DNA of 63,966 nucleotides from an uncultured Eubacteriales bacterium (GTDB lineage Bacteria; Bacillota; Clostridia; Peptostreptococcales; Anaerovoracaceae): the NCBI GenBank assembly GCA_902795135.1, contig CADBJW010000007.1:1-63966 (forward strand), written 5' to 3'. The translations under genes and the position numbers were made by a program. How positions within the stretch are numbered: position 1 is the stretch's first letter; each line of letters starts with the position of its first letter. The notes under the pieces are model-generated. The model was not told where the DNA came from and did no database searches. It saw only the letters and a list, made by a program, of their open reading frames with translations. Shown here in pieces: positions 16,675 to 25,244 of the stretch.

Positions 16675-16703
16675 TATGCATAAAGAGCGGCTTAAGAAGC
16701 CGC
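16675..16703 (-). terminator. Possible weak terminator between clpX and lon
   Basis: GCGGCTT (16697-16703) and AAGCCGC (16687-16693) form a short hairpin on the minus strand that includes the clpX stop codon, followed by a T-rich stretch. It may only reduce read-through into lon. Confidence 0.35.
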
Positions 16704-17963
16704 CCCGGATTTTTCCTCTTTCGTTTCAGCTACGATCAGCTCCGGATCACTATCAGCCTCTACGGTATCCTTTGTTATGATGCACTTTTCAACGTCTTTT
16801 CTGGATGGAAGTTCATACATGATGTCGGTCATGATCCGTTCCATGATTCCTCTGAGTCCCCGTGCTCCCGTTTTCTTTTCCAAAGCCTTTTCCGCGATAG
16901 CCTTAATAGCGTCTGGTGTGACTTCCAGTTCCACACCATCCATGGCCAAAAGCTTGCTGTACTGTTTCACAAGGGCATTTCTCGGCTCCGTCAGGATTTT
17001 GATCAGCGCTTCTTCGGATAAATCCTCCAGCGTTACCAGAACAGGAAGTCTGCCCACAATTTCCGGAATCAATCCGTACTTCATCAGATCTTCCGGCTGG
17101 GCGTTCTTCAGAAGTTCATCCTTTTCGACTTTGTTTGTTTCAACGTTGGAGTTGAACCCAATGACCTTTTCCCCGATACGCTTTTGGATGACTTTCTCCA
17201 ATCCGTCAAACGCTCCGCCACAGATGAATAGTACGTCCGTCGTATCGAACTGTATGAATTCCTGCTGCGGGTGTTTTCTTCCGCCTTGAGGTGGAACATT
17301 GGCCACCGTTCCCTCCAGAATCTTGAGGAGGGCCTGCTGTACACCTTCCCCGCTTACATCACGGGTAATGGAAGGATTTTCGGACTTGCGGGCAATCTTA
17401 TCGATTTCATCCACGTAGATGATTCCATGCTGCGCCCGTTCCACATCGTAGTCCGCCGCCTGTATGAGTTTGAGAAGGATATTCTCAACGTCTTCACCTA
17501 CATAACCGGCTTCCGTCACGGTCGTTGCGTCGGCAATTGCAAAAGGCACGTCCAGGATTCTTGCCAGTGTTTGGGCCAGCAATGTCTTACCACATCCGGT
17601 CGGTCCTACCATGACGATATTGCTCTTTTGGAGTTCCACGTCATCGTCAAAGCCAATGCTGTTGATTCTCTTGTAATGGTTGTATACTGCGACCGCAAGG
17701 GATTTTTTCGCGGCATCCTGTCCGATTACGTATTCGGACAGTGTCTCATTGATCTCTGCCGGAATGGGCAGGTGGTAAGGTTCCCCTTCAATGGCATTGC
17801 CGCTGCGTGCCGCCCTTGCCTCTTCTTCCAGAATGTCATGGCAAAGATGGACGCATTCGTCACAGATATACACGCCGGAACCGCTGATCAGCCGTTTGAC
17901 CTGGCTCTGCGGTTTCCCGCAAAACGAACATCTGAGTTCGTTATTGTCATCGTATTTTGACAT
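16692..17963 (-). CDS. clpX: ATP-dependent Clp protease ATP-binding subunit ClpX
   Basis: This 423-residue protein has an N-terminal zinc finger (C12, C15, C34, C37), Walker A GPTGCGKT (120-127), Walker [12 protein letters not shown], and the sensor/arginine-finger region VVGRLPV. The C-terminus carries [14 protein letters not shown], typical of ClpX. It unfolds substrates and feeds them into ClpP. It follows clpP after 14 bp, and the order tig-clpP-clpX-lon is standard in Bacillota. Confidence 0.97.
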   Translation of the reverse strand: MSKYDDNNELRCSFCGKPQSQVKRLISGSGVYICDECVHLCHDILEEEARAARSGNAIEGEPYHLPIPAEINETLSEYVIGQDAAKKSLAVAVYNHYKRINSIGFDDDVELQKSNIVMVGPTGCGKTLLAQTLARILDVPFAIADATTVTEAGYVGEDVENILLKLIQAADYDVERAQHGIIYVDEIDKIARKSENPSITRDVSGEGVQQALLKILEGTVANVPPQGGRKHPQQEFIQFDTTDVLFICGGAFDGLEKVIQKRIGEKVIGFNSNVETNKVEKDELLKNAQPEDLMKYGLIPEIVGRLPVLVTLEDLSEEALIKILTEPRNALVKQYSKLLAMDGVELEVTPDAIKAIAEKALEKKTGARGLRGIMERIMTDIMYELPSRKDVEKCIITKDTVEADSDPELIVAETKEEKSGAAS

Positions 17964-17977
17964 ATAGTTCCCCTGTT

Positions 17978-18559
17978 TTATCTTTCTTTGATCACTTTAT
18001 CCACGATACCATATTTACAGGCTTCTTCCGCGGACATGAAGTTATCCCTGTCTGTATCTCTGGTGATCGTCTTCAATGTCTGACCTGTATTGGCGCTCAA
18101 AATCTTGTTGAGTTTTTCTTTTGTTTTCATGATCCATTCTGCATGGATCTTAATATCTTCCGCCTGACCCTGAATGCCTCCGAGAGGTTGATGGATCATG
18201 ATCTCAGCGTTTGGAAGGGCATAACGCTTGCCCTTTTCCCCTGCTGCCAAGAGAAAAGCGCCCATGCTGGCTGCAAGGCCTACGCAGATGGTTGAGACCT
18301 GCGGTTTGATATACTGAATTGTATCATAAATAGCCATACCGGCGGTTACAGAACCGCCGGGGCTGTTGATATATATATTGATATCTTTGTCCGGATCTTC
18401 TGCTTCCAGAAACAGAAGCTGCGCAACTACAAGACTGGCCATATGGTCGTCAATGGTTTCACCAATAAAGATGATCCTGTCCTTGAGCAGTCTTGAATAA
18501 ATATCGTATGATCTTTCTCCGCCGCCTGTCTGTTCGACGACAAAAGGTACAAATGCCAT
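17978..18559 (-). CDS. clpP: ATP-dependent Clp protease proteolytic subunit ClpP
   Basis: This 193-residue serine protease keeps its triad: serine in GLAASMGAF (S98), histidine in [10 protein letters not shown] (H123) and an aspartate in [22 protein letters not shown] (63-74) is the oxyanion-region motif. Fourteen subunits form a barrel that degrades proteins delivered by ClpX. GGAGGACGG precedes the ATG. Confidence 0.97.
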   Translation of the reverse strand: MAFVPFVVEQTGGGERSYDIYSRLLKDRIIFIGETIDDHMASLVVAQLLFLEAEDPDKDINIYINSPGGSVTAGMAIYDTIQYIKPQVSTICVGLAASMGAFLLAAGEKGKRYALPNAEIMIHQPLGGIQGQAEDIKIHAEWIMKTKEKLNKILSANTGQTLKTITRDTDRDNFMSAEEACKYGIVDKVIKER

Positions 18560-18589
18560 GATCCGTCCTCCTGTTATTCTAAAGAATCC

Positions 18590-19873
18590 TTATTTCTTTA
18601 CCGCACTGTCATACATCAGATCGACAGCCTTCTTCACTTTGATGTCGTCACGGATTACGTTCATATTTTCAACGCCGATCATCTCAGAAAGCTTTTCGAC
18701 TTCCAGACCGTACTGCTTCGCCATAGCTTCCAGTTCGGACTTTAATTCTTCATCGCTTACTTCAAAGGCTTCCTGATCTGCGATCTTGCTGACGAGCATT
18801 CTTGTCTTTGTCTTCTTGAAGGCTTCATCCTTCAGGGATTCTCTGAATTCTACAGGATCCTGACCCAGATACTTCATGTATGTCTGCAGATCCATGCCCT
18901 GTGCTCTGAGCTGCTGATCAAATTCATTCATCATGTTTTCAACTTCCTGCTGTACCATTACGTCAGGAACTTCGAAATCATTTGCTTCGAATACCTTTTC
19001 GATGACGCTGTTCTTCATGGAGTTTTCAGCCTTTACGACAGCAGCCTTTTCCAGTTCTTCTCTCTTGCTTGCCTTCAGCTCGTCCAGTGTATCGAATTCA
19101 CTGACATCCTTAACGAATTCATCGTCGATCTCAGGAATTTCTGTTTCCTTGATTTCGTGAACTTTGCACTTGAATACAGCATCTTTTCCAGCCAGATCTT
19201 CAGAATGATATTCTTCAGGGAAGGTTACCTTAACGTCTCTTTCTTCATCCTTAACGGCTCCAACGAGCTGTTCTTCAAATCCAGGAATGAATGTGCCGGA
19301 ACCAAGCTTCAGAGGCTGTCTTTCTGCAGTGCCGCCTTCAAACTGTTCTTCACCGACAAATCCTGCATAGTCGATCAGAACCGTATCTCCATCCTGTGCC
19401 GGTCTGTCAACTTCGACCATACGGGAGTTTCTGGCTGCCATGTTTTCGATTTCCTTATCAACATCTTCGTCTGTAACTTCTGCGGAAACCTGTTCGATTT
19501 CAACGCCTTTGTAGTCGGTTACTTCGAATTCAGGGAAGCAGGTTACCGTCATGGTTATTTCAAACGGTTCACCCTTCTTTACCTGACCAACTTCCGTTCT
19601 TGGATAATCGATGACATCCAGTTCCAGCTGGTCGATTGCCAGAGGATAATTCAGTCCAATCAGATCGTTGAGCGCGTCATCCATAAAGATGCCTTCGCCG
19701 TATCTCTTTTCGATGATGCTTCTAGGAGCTTTGCCCTTTCTGAATCCATCGATCTCGAATTTACCTTTTTCTCTCTGATATACTTTTACGATAGCGTTTT
19801 CCAGTTCTTCTGCGGTAAACTCCATCTTGAACTTAACATCGCTGTTTTCCTTTGAAATAAATGTAGCCTTCAT
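18590..19873 (-). CDS. tig: Trigger factor (ribosome-associated chaperone)
   Basis: This 427-residue protein has the ribosome-binding signature GFRKGKAPRSIIEKRYGEG (about residues 44-62), a central FKBP-like prolyl isomerase domain (about 150-245, DTVLIDYAGFVG) and a long helical C-terminal chaperone domain rich in charged residues. It binds the ribosome exit site and shields nascent chains. AAGGAGG precedes the ATG, which shares a base with the stop of the upstream CYTH gene. Confidence 0.96.
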   Translation of the reverse strand: MKATFISKENSDVKFKMEFTAEELENAIVKVYQREKGKFEIDGFRKGKAPRSIIEKRYGEGIFMDDALNDLIGLNYPLAIDQLELDVIDYPRTEVGQVKKGEPFEITMTVTCFPEFEVTDYKGVEIEQVSAEVTDEDVDKEIENMAARNSRMVEVDRPAQDGDTVLIDYAGFVGEEQFEGGTAERQPLKLGSGTFIPGFEEQLVGAVKDEERDVKVTFPEEYHSEDLAGKDAVFKCKVHEIKETEIPEIDDEFVKDVSEFDTLDELKASKREELEKAAVVKAENSMKNSVIEKVFEANDFEVPDVMVQQEVENMMNEFDQQLRAQGMDLQTYMKYLGQDPVEFRESLKDEAFKKTKTRMLVSKIADQEAFEVSDEELKSELEAMAKQYGLEVEKLSEMIGVENMNVIRDDIKVKKAVDLMYDSAVKK

Positions 19874-20493
19874 TAAATATTTCCTCCTTCAATTAATTCC
19901 AAACCTCTGGCATATTTGCTTTTGTTCTCTACTTCAAGTCCATATTTTTTCTGTATTTTTTCACCGATTTCTATCATTTCCTCGGTTTCTCCTGAATACA
20001 GCTCGATTTCGATTTCAGAAATAGGAACGCTGCCGACTTCTGTTACAACTTCACCCGTATCGATTGAGAACTCATAGATGCCGTCACCCGTGTCGATCCT
20101 GAACAGCCTTCTGTGGATCTTGGTCTCCATAATGCATCGGAGTTCCTTGTCTTTGACCAGTTCCAGGAACTGGCTTCCCATGCTGCTTTCCCGGAACACT
20201 TCCGGATCCGGATCGCTACTGTCAGCAGGTACATTCAGTTCTTCTCTGACATGAAGGCCATCCTCACTATGGCCTTTCCATTTAAGAGTCGCAACGGGAC
20301 AGTTGCCTTCCATTCTTACCCTGTATGCGATTTCATTCTGAGCCAGATCGCCATCTTCGGTATCGAAGTATTTGGCGTGAAGAAACATTTCTTCTCTGGA
20401 GTCCTTTTCTTCGTACTGTCCAAAAAGCTCGTTGTCCCAAAGAGCCTTTATTACGTCCTCATTTGGAATCGCATATTTCAGTTCTATTTCCAT
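19873..20493 (-). CDS. CYTH domain-containing protein (inorganic triphosphatase-like)
   Basis: This 206-residue protein opens with the CYTH signature ExExK (MEIELKYAI) and shows the alternating charged strands of the triphosphate tunnel fold: RVRMEGN, ATLKWKG, RREEL-like VREELNV, KIHRRLFRI and EIEIELYSGE. CYTH enzymes hydrolyse triphosphates or, in one branch, make cAMP; tripolyphosphatase activity is the best guess. It is the first gene of the tig-clpP-clpX unit and overlaps tig by 1 bp. Confidence 0.85.
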   Translation of the reverse strand: MEIELKYAIPNEDVIKALWDNELFGQYEEKDSREEMFLHAKYFDTEDGDLAQNEIAYRVRMEGNCPVATLKWKGHSEDGLHVREELNVPADSSDPDPEVFRESSMGSQFLELVKDKELRCIMETKIHRRLFRIDTGDGIYEFSIDTGEVVTEVGSVPISEIEIELYSGETEEMIEIGEKIQKKYGLEVENKSKYARGLELIEGGNI

Positions 20494-20511
20494 AACAAAA
20501 ACCTTTCTTCC

Positions 20512-20557
20512 TTATGACGTACCTAGTCATAATAACAAAGAAAGCTTTGAAAATCAA
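20512..20557 (-). promoter_or_regulatory. Promoter of the CYTH-tig-clp unit with an overlapping palindrome
   Basis: TTGATT (20552-20557), 17 nt, TATTAT (20529-20534) on the minus strand. The palindrome TTATGAC-N7-GTCATAA (20512-20532) covers part of the -10 box and the expected start site, where a repressor could bind. It does not match the CIRCE or CtsR operators known from other Bacillota heat-shock genes. Confidence 0.6.
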
Positions 20558-20593
20558 GTATTATCGGTAGAACGGCCTCCCGTGCAGGTCTGC

Positions 20594-21163
20594 TTAGTCG
20601 GTATTCCCATCCCATGAGAGCCGTTTTCTCAGAATGTGTCTTAGAGCGCCTTCATAAAGCGGCCTTGTTTCGATGATTTCGTAACCGGATTTTAGCAAAT
20701 TATTCAAGCTGTATGTGTTATCAGGCGCGATCGTAACCAGAGACTCCTTTGCCCCATGGCGCAGCGCTTCCTCTTCACGGATCTGAACGAAAAGCCTTTG
20801 TAGGCCAAACCCTCTGAACTCCTTATCTACGATCGTAATCTCCAAAGAGACACAATCGGGAAGCCGTTCTTCCGGATATCCTACATAGGTTCCGTAGTTC
20901 CGATGGGAAACGCGGTTTGCGATCATCATTGTGAATGCTACCATTTGTCCGTTATGGTACGTTCCATAACAATAGTCTTCCTGAAGCGATTCCTCTATAT
21001 CGCTTTCATCAACCAGTGCATACAGCCCCGGATCAGGCAATCCTTTATATATGTTCAACTGCAAATCCATGATGTCCGAAAGGTCTGTGACTGTACATCT
21101 TCGAATCAGAAATACCTCGACCTGACCTGACTTCCGGGGCAAAGTGAATATCTTAGAATACAT
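20594..21163 (-). CDS. GNAT family N-acetyltransferase (paralog A)
   Basis: This 189-residue protein has the GNAT fold, with the acetyl-CoA pyrophosphate loop region around EFRGFGLQRLFVQIR (about residues 122-136) and SLEITIVDKEF as the preceding strand. Near the C-terminus SLNNLLKSGYEI is typical. Substrate is unknown. It is clearly related to the acetyltransferase transcribed divergently from 21299 (shared EDYCY, GFGLQRLF/GHGLQRLF, YxxNNxLxxxYEI). AAGGAGG precedes the ATG. Confidence 0.85.
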   Translation of the reverse strand: MYSKIFTLPRKSGQVEVFLIRRCTVTDLSDIMDLQLNIYKGLPDPGLYALVDESDIEESLQEDYCYGTYHNGQMVAFTMMIANRVSHRNYGTYVGYPEERLPDCVSLEITIVDKEFRGFGLQRLFVQIREEEALRHGAKESLVTIAPDNTYSLNNLLKSGYEIIETRPLYEGALRHILRKRLSWDGNTD

Positions 21164-21198
21164 TTCACTTTGCCTCCTTAATGTTTTAATAATGTATT

Positions 21199-21227
21199 AT
21201 TATAACTTGCTAAACTAAAAAAGTGAA
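21199..21227 (-). promoter_or_regulatory. Promoter of GNAT paralog A
   Basis: TTCACT (21222-21227), 17 nt, perfect TATAAT (21199-21204) on the minus strand, 36 bp ahead of the start codon. Its -35 box lies back to back with the promoter of the divergent paralog. Confidence 0.55.
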
Positions 21228-21235
21228 CAAAAAGA

Positions 21236-21264
21236 TTAGTAGCCCTTTCATTTTATGATATAAT
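21236..21264 (+). promoter_or_regulatory. Promoter of GNAT paralog B
   Basis: TTAGTA (21236-21241), 17 nt, perfect TATAAT (21259-21264) with an extended TGA in front. The two divergent -35 boxes are separated by only 8 bp, so one regulator could affect both genes. Confidence 0.55.
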
Positions 21265-21298
21265 TACTGCATTACAATACGAATGGAGGTATCCCCCT

Positions 21299-21862
21299 AT
21301 GATCAAACTGCCTTTTGATATTGAATTAATGAACGGACGCGGAGTTCCAACGAAATTCCACATTCGACGCGCTTACATTGAAGACCTGGATTTGGCACGT
21401 GAAGTTGAGCAAATTATTATGGATGCGCTTCCGGATAAAGATATATACGCACCGTTCACTCTGGAAGAAACCATTGACCAGCTGGAAAACGACTATTGTT
21501 ATATGGCCTTTGCGGAAAATGGTGAAATTGCCGGATTCTCGGTACTGATTCCAAACAACCGGGAAGATCAAAGCTACAATTACGGGAAATATTTCGACTA
21601 CGACGAAGAGCACCTGAGCCGTACTGCATCCATGGATTTGACCATGGTCGTTCCGAAGTACCGTGGCCACGGGTTGCAGAGACTGTTTAACAAACTTCGT
21701 ATCGGACAGGCCATCGAACTTGGCGCAACGGAAGCCATAACATCTATTTCCCCTTCCAACCCATACAGCTATAACAATTTCCTGATTCTGAACTATGAAA
21801 TCGTGGACAAGAGAAAGCTCTACGGAGGAAAAGACCGCTACTTACTGAGAAAAGAATTTTAA
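21299..21862 (+). CDS. GNAT family N-acetyltransferase (paralog B)
   Basis: This 187-residue GNAT enzyme has the acetyl-CoA-binding segment KYRGHGLQRLFNKLR (about residues 121-135) after the strand MDLTMVVP. The C-terminal SYNNFLILNYEIVDKRKLYGG matches the same region in the neighbouring divergent gene; similarity runs the whole length, so the two are paralogs. Substrate unknown. GGAGG precedes the ATG. gpmI follows after 28 bp on the same strand. Confidence 0.85.
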   Translation: MIKLPFDIELMNGRGVPTKFHIRRAYIEDLDLAREVEQIIMDALPDKDIYAPFTLEETIDQLENDYCYMAFAENGEIAGFSVLIPNNREDQSYNYGKYFDYDEEHLSRTASMDLTMVVPKYRGHGLQRLFNKLRIGQAIELGATEAITSISPSNPYSYNNFLILNYEIVDKRKLYGGKDRYLLRKEF

Positions 21863-21890
21863 GAGAGCGTAATAATACAGGAGAGACGAC

Positions 21891-23420
21891 ATGAAAGATT
21901 TCAAGCGACCAACTATGTTAATGATTCTGGATGGCTTCGGCCTCAATCCGAACACGGAAGGAAATGCCATCGCTGCAGCGCGGAAACCCCATCTGGATGA
22001 GATTTTTTCCACTTATCCGATGACTTCCCTGCAGGCCTGCGGCCTGGATGTTGGACTTCCGGAGGGCCAAATGGGTAATTCCGAAGTCGGTCATCTGAAC
22101 ATCGGCGCCGGAAGGATCGTTTACCAGGATCTGACCATGATTACAAAGGCCATCGAAGATGGGAGCTTTTTCGAGAATCAGGCTTTTGCAAAAGCCATCG
22201 AACACGTGAAGAAAAACGATTCTACCCTTCACCTTCTTGGCCTGCTGTCAGACGGTGGCGTGCATAGTCACATCACCCATCTTCTAGCACTGGTGGATCT
22301 GGCCAAACAAAAGGGAATCGAAAAGCTCTGCGTCCACTGTTTCCTGGACGGTCGTGATGTACCGCCAAGATGTGCTGAACAGTATATGGATCAGCTGACG
22401 GAGCATCTGCAACAGGCCGGCATCGGCAAAATCGGCATCGTCAGCGGCAGATATTATGCCATGGACCGGGATAAACGTTGGGAGAGACTGGAAAAGGCTT
22501 ATGATGCCATGACCATCGGTGAAGGATATCACGCGGCCACCGGGCAGGAAGCCATCCGGATGGCTTATGAACGAGATGAAAATGACGAATTCGTTTTACC
22601 AACCGTTGTCGACGGCGCATTCCCGGTCAGCGATGGGGACAGCATGATCATGTTTAATTTCCGGCCGGACCGGGCCAGAGAAATCACCCGTGCCTTTGTC
22701 GATGAAAACTTTGATGCCAATGCTTTTGCCCGTAAGAAAACGGTGCAGGACATCTGCTACATCTGCATGACCCAGTACGATGCAGAAATGCCAAATGTTA
22801 CCCTGGCATATCCACCGGAAACACCTGCCAATACGCTGGGCGTTTACCTGAGCAATCTGGGCCTCAAACAGCTGCGCATCGCGGAAACGGAAAAATACGC
22901 CCACGTGACATTCTTCTTTAACGGCGGCGTCGAGGAACCGGAAGAAGGCGAAGACCGTATCCTGGTGCCATCCCCTTCCGTTCCGACCTACGACCTGCAG
23001 CCGGAAATGAGTGCGCCGGAGGTAACGAAGAAAGTGCTGGAAGCCATTGAATCGGATCAATACGATGTCATCATTTTGAACTTTGCAAATGCAGATATGG
23101 TTGGTCACACCGGGATTATGGAGGCGGCCGTCAAAGCCATTGAAACGCTGGACGAATGCGTTCCACAGATCGTGGATGCCGTTTTAGCCAAAGGCGGACA
23201 GATTCTCCTGACCGCGGACCACGGAAACGCGGACGAGATGATCGATGAGAATGGCAATGTTATGACTGCCCACTCACTGAATCCGGTTCCGCTGGTCAAT
23301 ATCTCCCGGGATCCGCTCCCGCTGAAAGACGGCGGCAAACTCTGCGATCTCGCGCCGACCCTGCTGAAACTGATGGGTCTTGAGATTCCGGAAGAAATGA
23401 CAGGCAAACCACTCGTTTAA
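21891..23420 (+). CDS. gpmI: 2,3-bisphosphoglycerate-independent phosphoglycerate mutase
   Basis: This 509-residue enzyme of the alkaline phosphatase superfamily carries MILDGFGLNP (metal-binding Asp14), the phospho-serine motif GQMGNSEVGHLNIGAGR (Ser64), HCFLDGRDVPP, FNFRPDRAREITRA and LTADHGNADEM. It interconverts 3- and 2-phosphoglycerate in glycolysis using manganese. GGAGAG precedes the ATG. It is separated here from the usual gap-pgk-tpi cluster and followed by thiN. Confidence 0.97.
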   Translation: MKDFKRPTMLMILDGFGLNPNTEGNAIAAARKPHLDEIFSTYPMTSLQACGLDVGLPEGQMGNSEVGHLNIGAGRIVYQDLTMITKAIEDGSFFENQAFAKAIEHVKKNDSTLHLLGLLSDGGVHSHITHLLALVDLAKQKGIEKLCVHCFLDGRDVPPRCAEQYMDQLTEHLQQAGIGKIGIVSGRYYAMDRDKRWERLEKAYDAMTIGEGYHAATGQEAIRMAYERDENDEFVLPTVVDGAFPVSDGDSMIMFNFRPDRAREITRAFVDENFDANAFARKKTVQDICYICMTQYDAEMPNVTLAYPPETPANTLGVYLSNLGLKQLRIAETEKYAHVTFFFNGGVEEPEEGEDRILVPSPSVPTYDLQPEMSAPEVTKKVLEAIESDQYDVIILNFANADMVGHTGIMEAAVKAIETLDECVPQIVDAVLAKGGQILLTADHGNADEMIDENGNVMTAHSLNPVPLVNISRDPLPLKDGGKLCDLAPTLLKLMGLEIPEEMTGKPLV

Positions 23421-23442
23421 CCCCTGCGTTAGGAGATACACT

Positions 23443-24180
23443 GTGTCGATCACAAAGAACCCACAAAGGACAGACAACATTACACAGGAAGAAGCCGGTC
23501 TGCGCCGCTGCGTCATTGTATGCGGCGGTCCCATTGGGGACTATGCCCAGGTCAGCACGGCTCTTCGTGATGACGACTATTTCATATTCTGTGACTGCGG
23601 TCTCAAGCATCTGCAAAAGCTCCAGTCACATGTTGCAGCCAATCAAACCGGCGGTCAGCTCTTACCGGATCTGATCGTCGGTGATTTTGATTCTTATGAG
23701 AATCCTGTGGAACGGGGTACCTTAATAGAAACCATGGTCCTGCCCTGTGAAAAGGATGAAACGGATTCCGCCTTCGCTGCGGCAGAGGCAATGCGCCGCG
23801 GATTTCGAGACGTTCTGATCATTGGCGCGGTCGGCGGGCGTATGGATCACACCCTGGTCAACCTTACCCTGCTGTTGAAACTGAGCCGCGCCCACTGTCA
23901 CGCCGTATTGCTGGACGACTATTCCGAAATGGAAATTATAACAAAGGAGCCAGCATATATCGATGGCTCCTTCCCGTACTTTTCGTTATTAAATTTATTC
24001 GATTCGGCCCATGACATTACGATCACCGGTGCGAAATACAATGTCTCCGGTGCTGAAATCAAGGTTACGGACCAGTACGCCACCAGCAACGAAGTTGCAC
24101 CTGGTGAACGTGCCTGTGTCACTTTGGGTGAAGGGGAACTGTTATTGATCAAAGTTCGCCGCGATATGTCAAATGCATAA
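23443..24180 (+). CDS. thiN: Thiamine diphosphokinase
   Basis: This 245-residue protein has the thiamine pyrophosphokinase pattern: LIVGDFDSYENP, ETDSAFAAAEAMRRGF, IIGAVGGRMDHTLVN, and a C-terminal thiamine-binding beta domain (ITGAKYNVSGAEIKV... TSNEVAPGE). It transfers pyrophosphate from ATP to thiamine to make the cofactor used by, among others, the 2-oxoacid oxidoreductase encoded near 56 kb. The start is a GTG at 23443 behind TTAGGAGAT. The last 32 bp overlap the convergent eutH gene. Confidence 0.93.
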   Translation: MSITKNPQRTDNITQEEAGLRRCVIVCGGPIGDYAQVSTALRDDDYFIFCDCGLKHLQKLQSHVAANQTGGQLLPDLIVGDFDSYENPVERGTLIETMVLPCEKDETDSAFAAAEAMRRGFRDVLIIGAVGGRMDHTLVNLTLLLKLSRAHCHAVLLDDYSEMEIITKEPAYIDGSFPYFSLLNLFDSAHDITITGAKYNVSGAEIKVTDQYATSNEVAPGERACVTLGEGELLLIKVRRDMSNA

Positions 24181-25219
24181 CCATCATGCTCAGCAGTCCG
24201 CTGACCAGTTTCGCAATGATAAAGATGCCCACCACATAGCCAGTTGATACGGCTGAAACAAAGGCCATGGAGCCTCCAACAATATATGCACCACTGATGC
24301 TGAACGCTGCGTTCAGCATTTTTCCTTTTTGATCCATACGCGGAAACAGTGGCAATATGGCCAAAGAAGTAGCGCAATTCATCAGCATGCAAATCACGGA
24401 AACCTCATTGACGCCGATTTTTGCCGAAAGCTTTTGCAGCTGTGGCCGGAAGAACTTCATGATCAGTTCGGTCAGAACCAAGCTGCCGCTGATAATGATC
24501 GCCGACTTCAAGGTGATCAGTAAGGCGGTGAGAACGGATTCCTCACTGGCCAGGGCGATGCTCGGAATGAAGATTCCTGCAATGGCTAAGGCAAAAAGCA
24601 GATTGGTTCCCAGCTGGATGATTTTCCCGATGATGGAAAAGCCGCGTACCATCCCCTCTGGAATTTTATAAAGTCCCAGGGCAACCAGAATACAAATCAC
24701 CAGAATCGGAAGAAACTGTCCTAAGAATGTGGTGAAATGCATGCGAAGAACCGCTTCTGCCGCCAGCATCCCCACTGGGATCATGGTGATTCCCACAAGA
24801 AATCCCTTTAGAATCAAAGGCCTGTCGTTCTTGCTCACGGTGGCCAGAAAAACCGGGAGCTGGAAACAGATTGCCTGCCCCATGAGTGTTCCAAGGACCA
24901 CGCCATTTATGATCAGGATCTCCGGGGTGGCGGCCATGGCTTTTGCAATAAAATAGCCGCCAAGATCCGGTGCCAAAATGGCTCCCACGATCATGGATGG
25001 GTCAAAAGGCATTCCCGCTGCCGCGGACTGGATCCCATCGGAATGGTGTTCGATAAATTCCGCTCCTACGGAGCATATGCCAACGATGGGAACCACCATA
25101 GTCCCCATCGTCATTAAGCCGTTATTAAAGGACTCGGATAGTCCCCATTTTAGTGAGAATGCTTTGTCGGCAAATCCTATCAAACCGAACACAAGCATAA
25201 TTGCAGTAAATACATTCAT
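24149..25219 (-). CDS. eutH: EutH-like ethanolamine transporter
   Basis: This 356-residue membrane protein has about ten hydrophobic segments and EutH features: IMLVFGLIGFADKAFSLKWGL, TMGTMVVPIVGICSV, MIVGAILAPDLGGYFIAKAM and LKGFLVGITMIPVGM. EutH imports ethanolamine. The start is placed at the ATG at 25219 because the protein begins with its first membrane helix there; the frame stays open upstream but that is the antisense of pnp, and no good ribosome site is visible. No other eut gene is in the window. It overlaps thiN by 32 bp and follows pnp after 25 bp. Confidence 0.82.
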   Translation of the reverse strand: MNVFTAIMLVFGLIGFADKAFSLKWGLSESFNNGLMTMGTMVVPIVGICSVGAEFIEHHSDGIQSAAAGMPFDPSMIVGAILAPDLGGYFIAKAMAATPEILIINGVVLGTLMGQAICFQLPVFLATVSKNDRPLILKGFLVGITMIPVGMLAAEAVLRMHFTTFLGQFLPILVICILVALGLYKIPEGMVRGFSIIGKIIQLGTNLLFALAIAGIFIPSIALASEESVLTALLITLKSAIIISGSLVLTELIMKFFRPQLQKLSAKIGVNEVSVICMLMNCATSLAILPLFPRMDQKGKMLNAAFSISGAYIVGGSMAFVSAVSTGYVVGIFIIAKLVSGLLSMMVMHLTYRGEL

Positions 25220-25244
25220 AGGTCGATACAGCTGTCGCTGTTTT

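Noticed and set aside
20512-20532. CIRCE or CtsR operator at the CYTH-tig promoter
   Set aside because: The palindrome TTATGAC-N7-GTCATAA matches neither TTAGCACTC-N9-GAGTGCTAA nor the GGTCAAA direct repeat.
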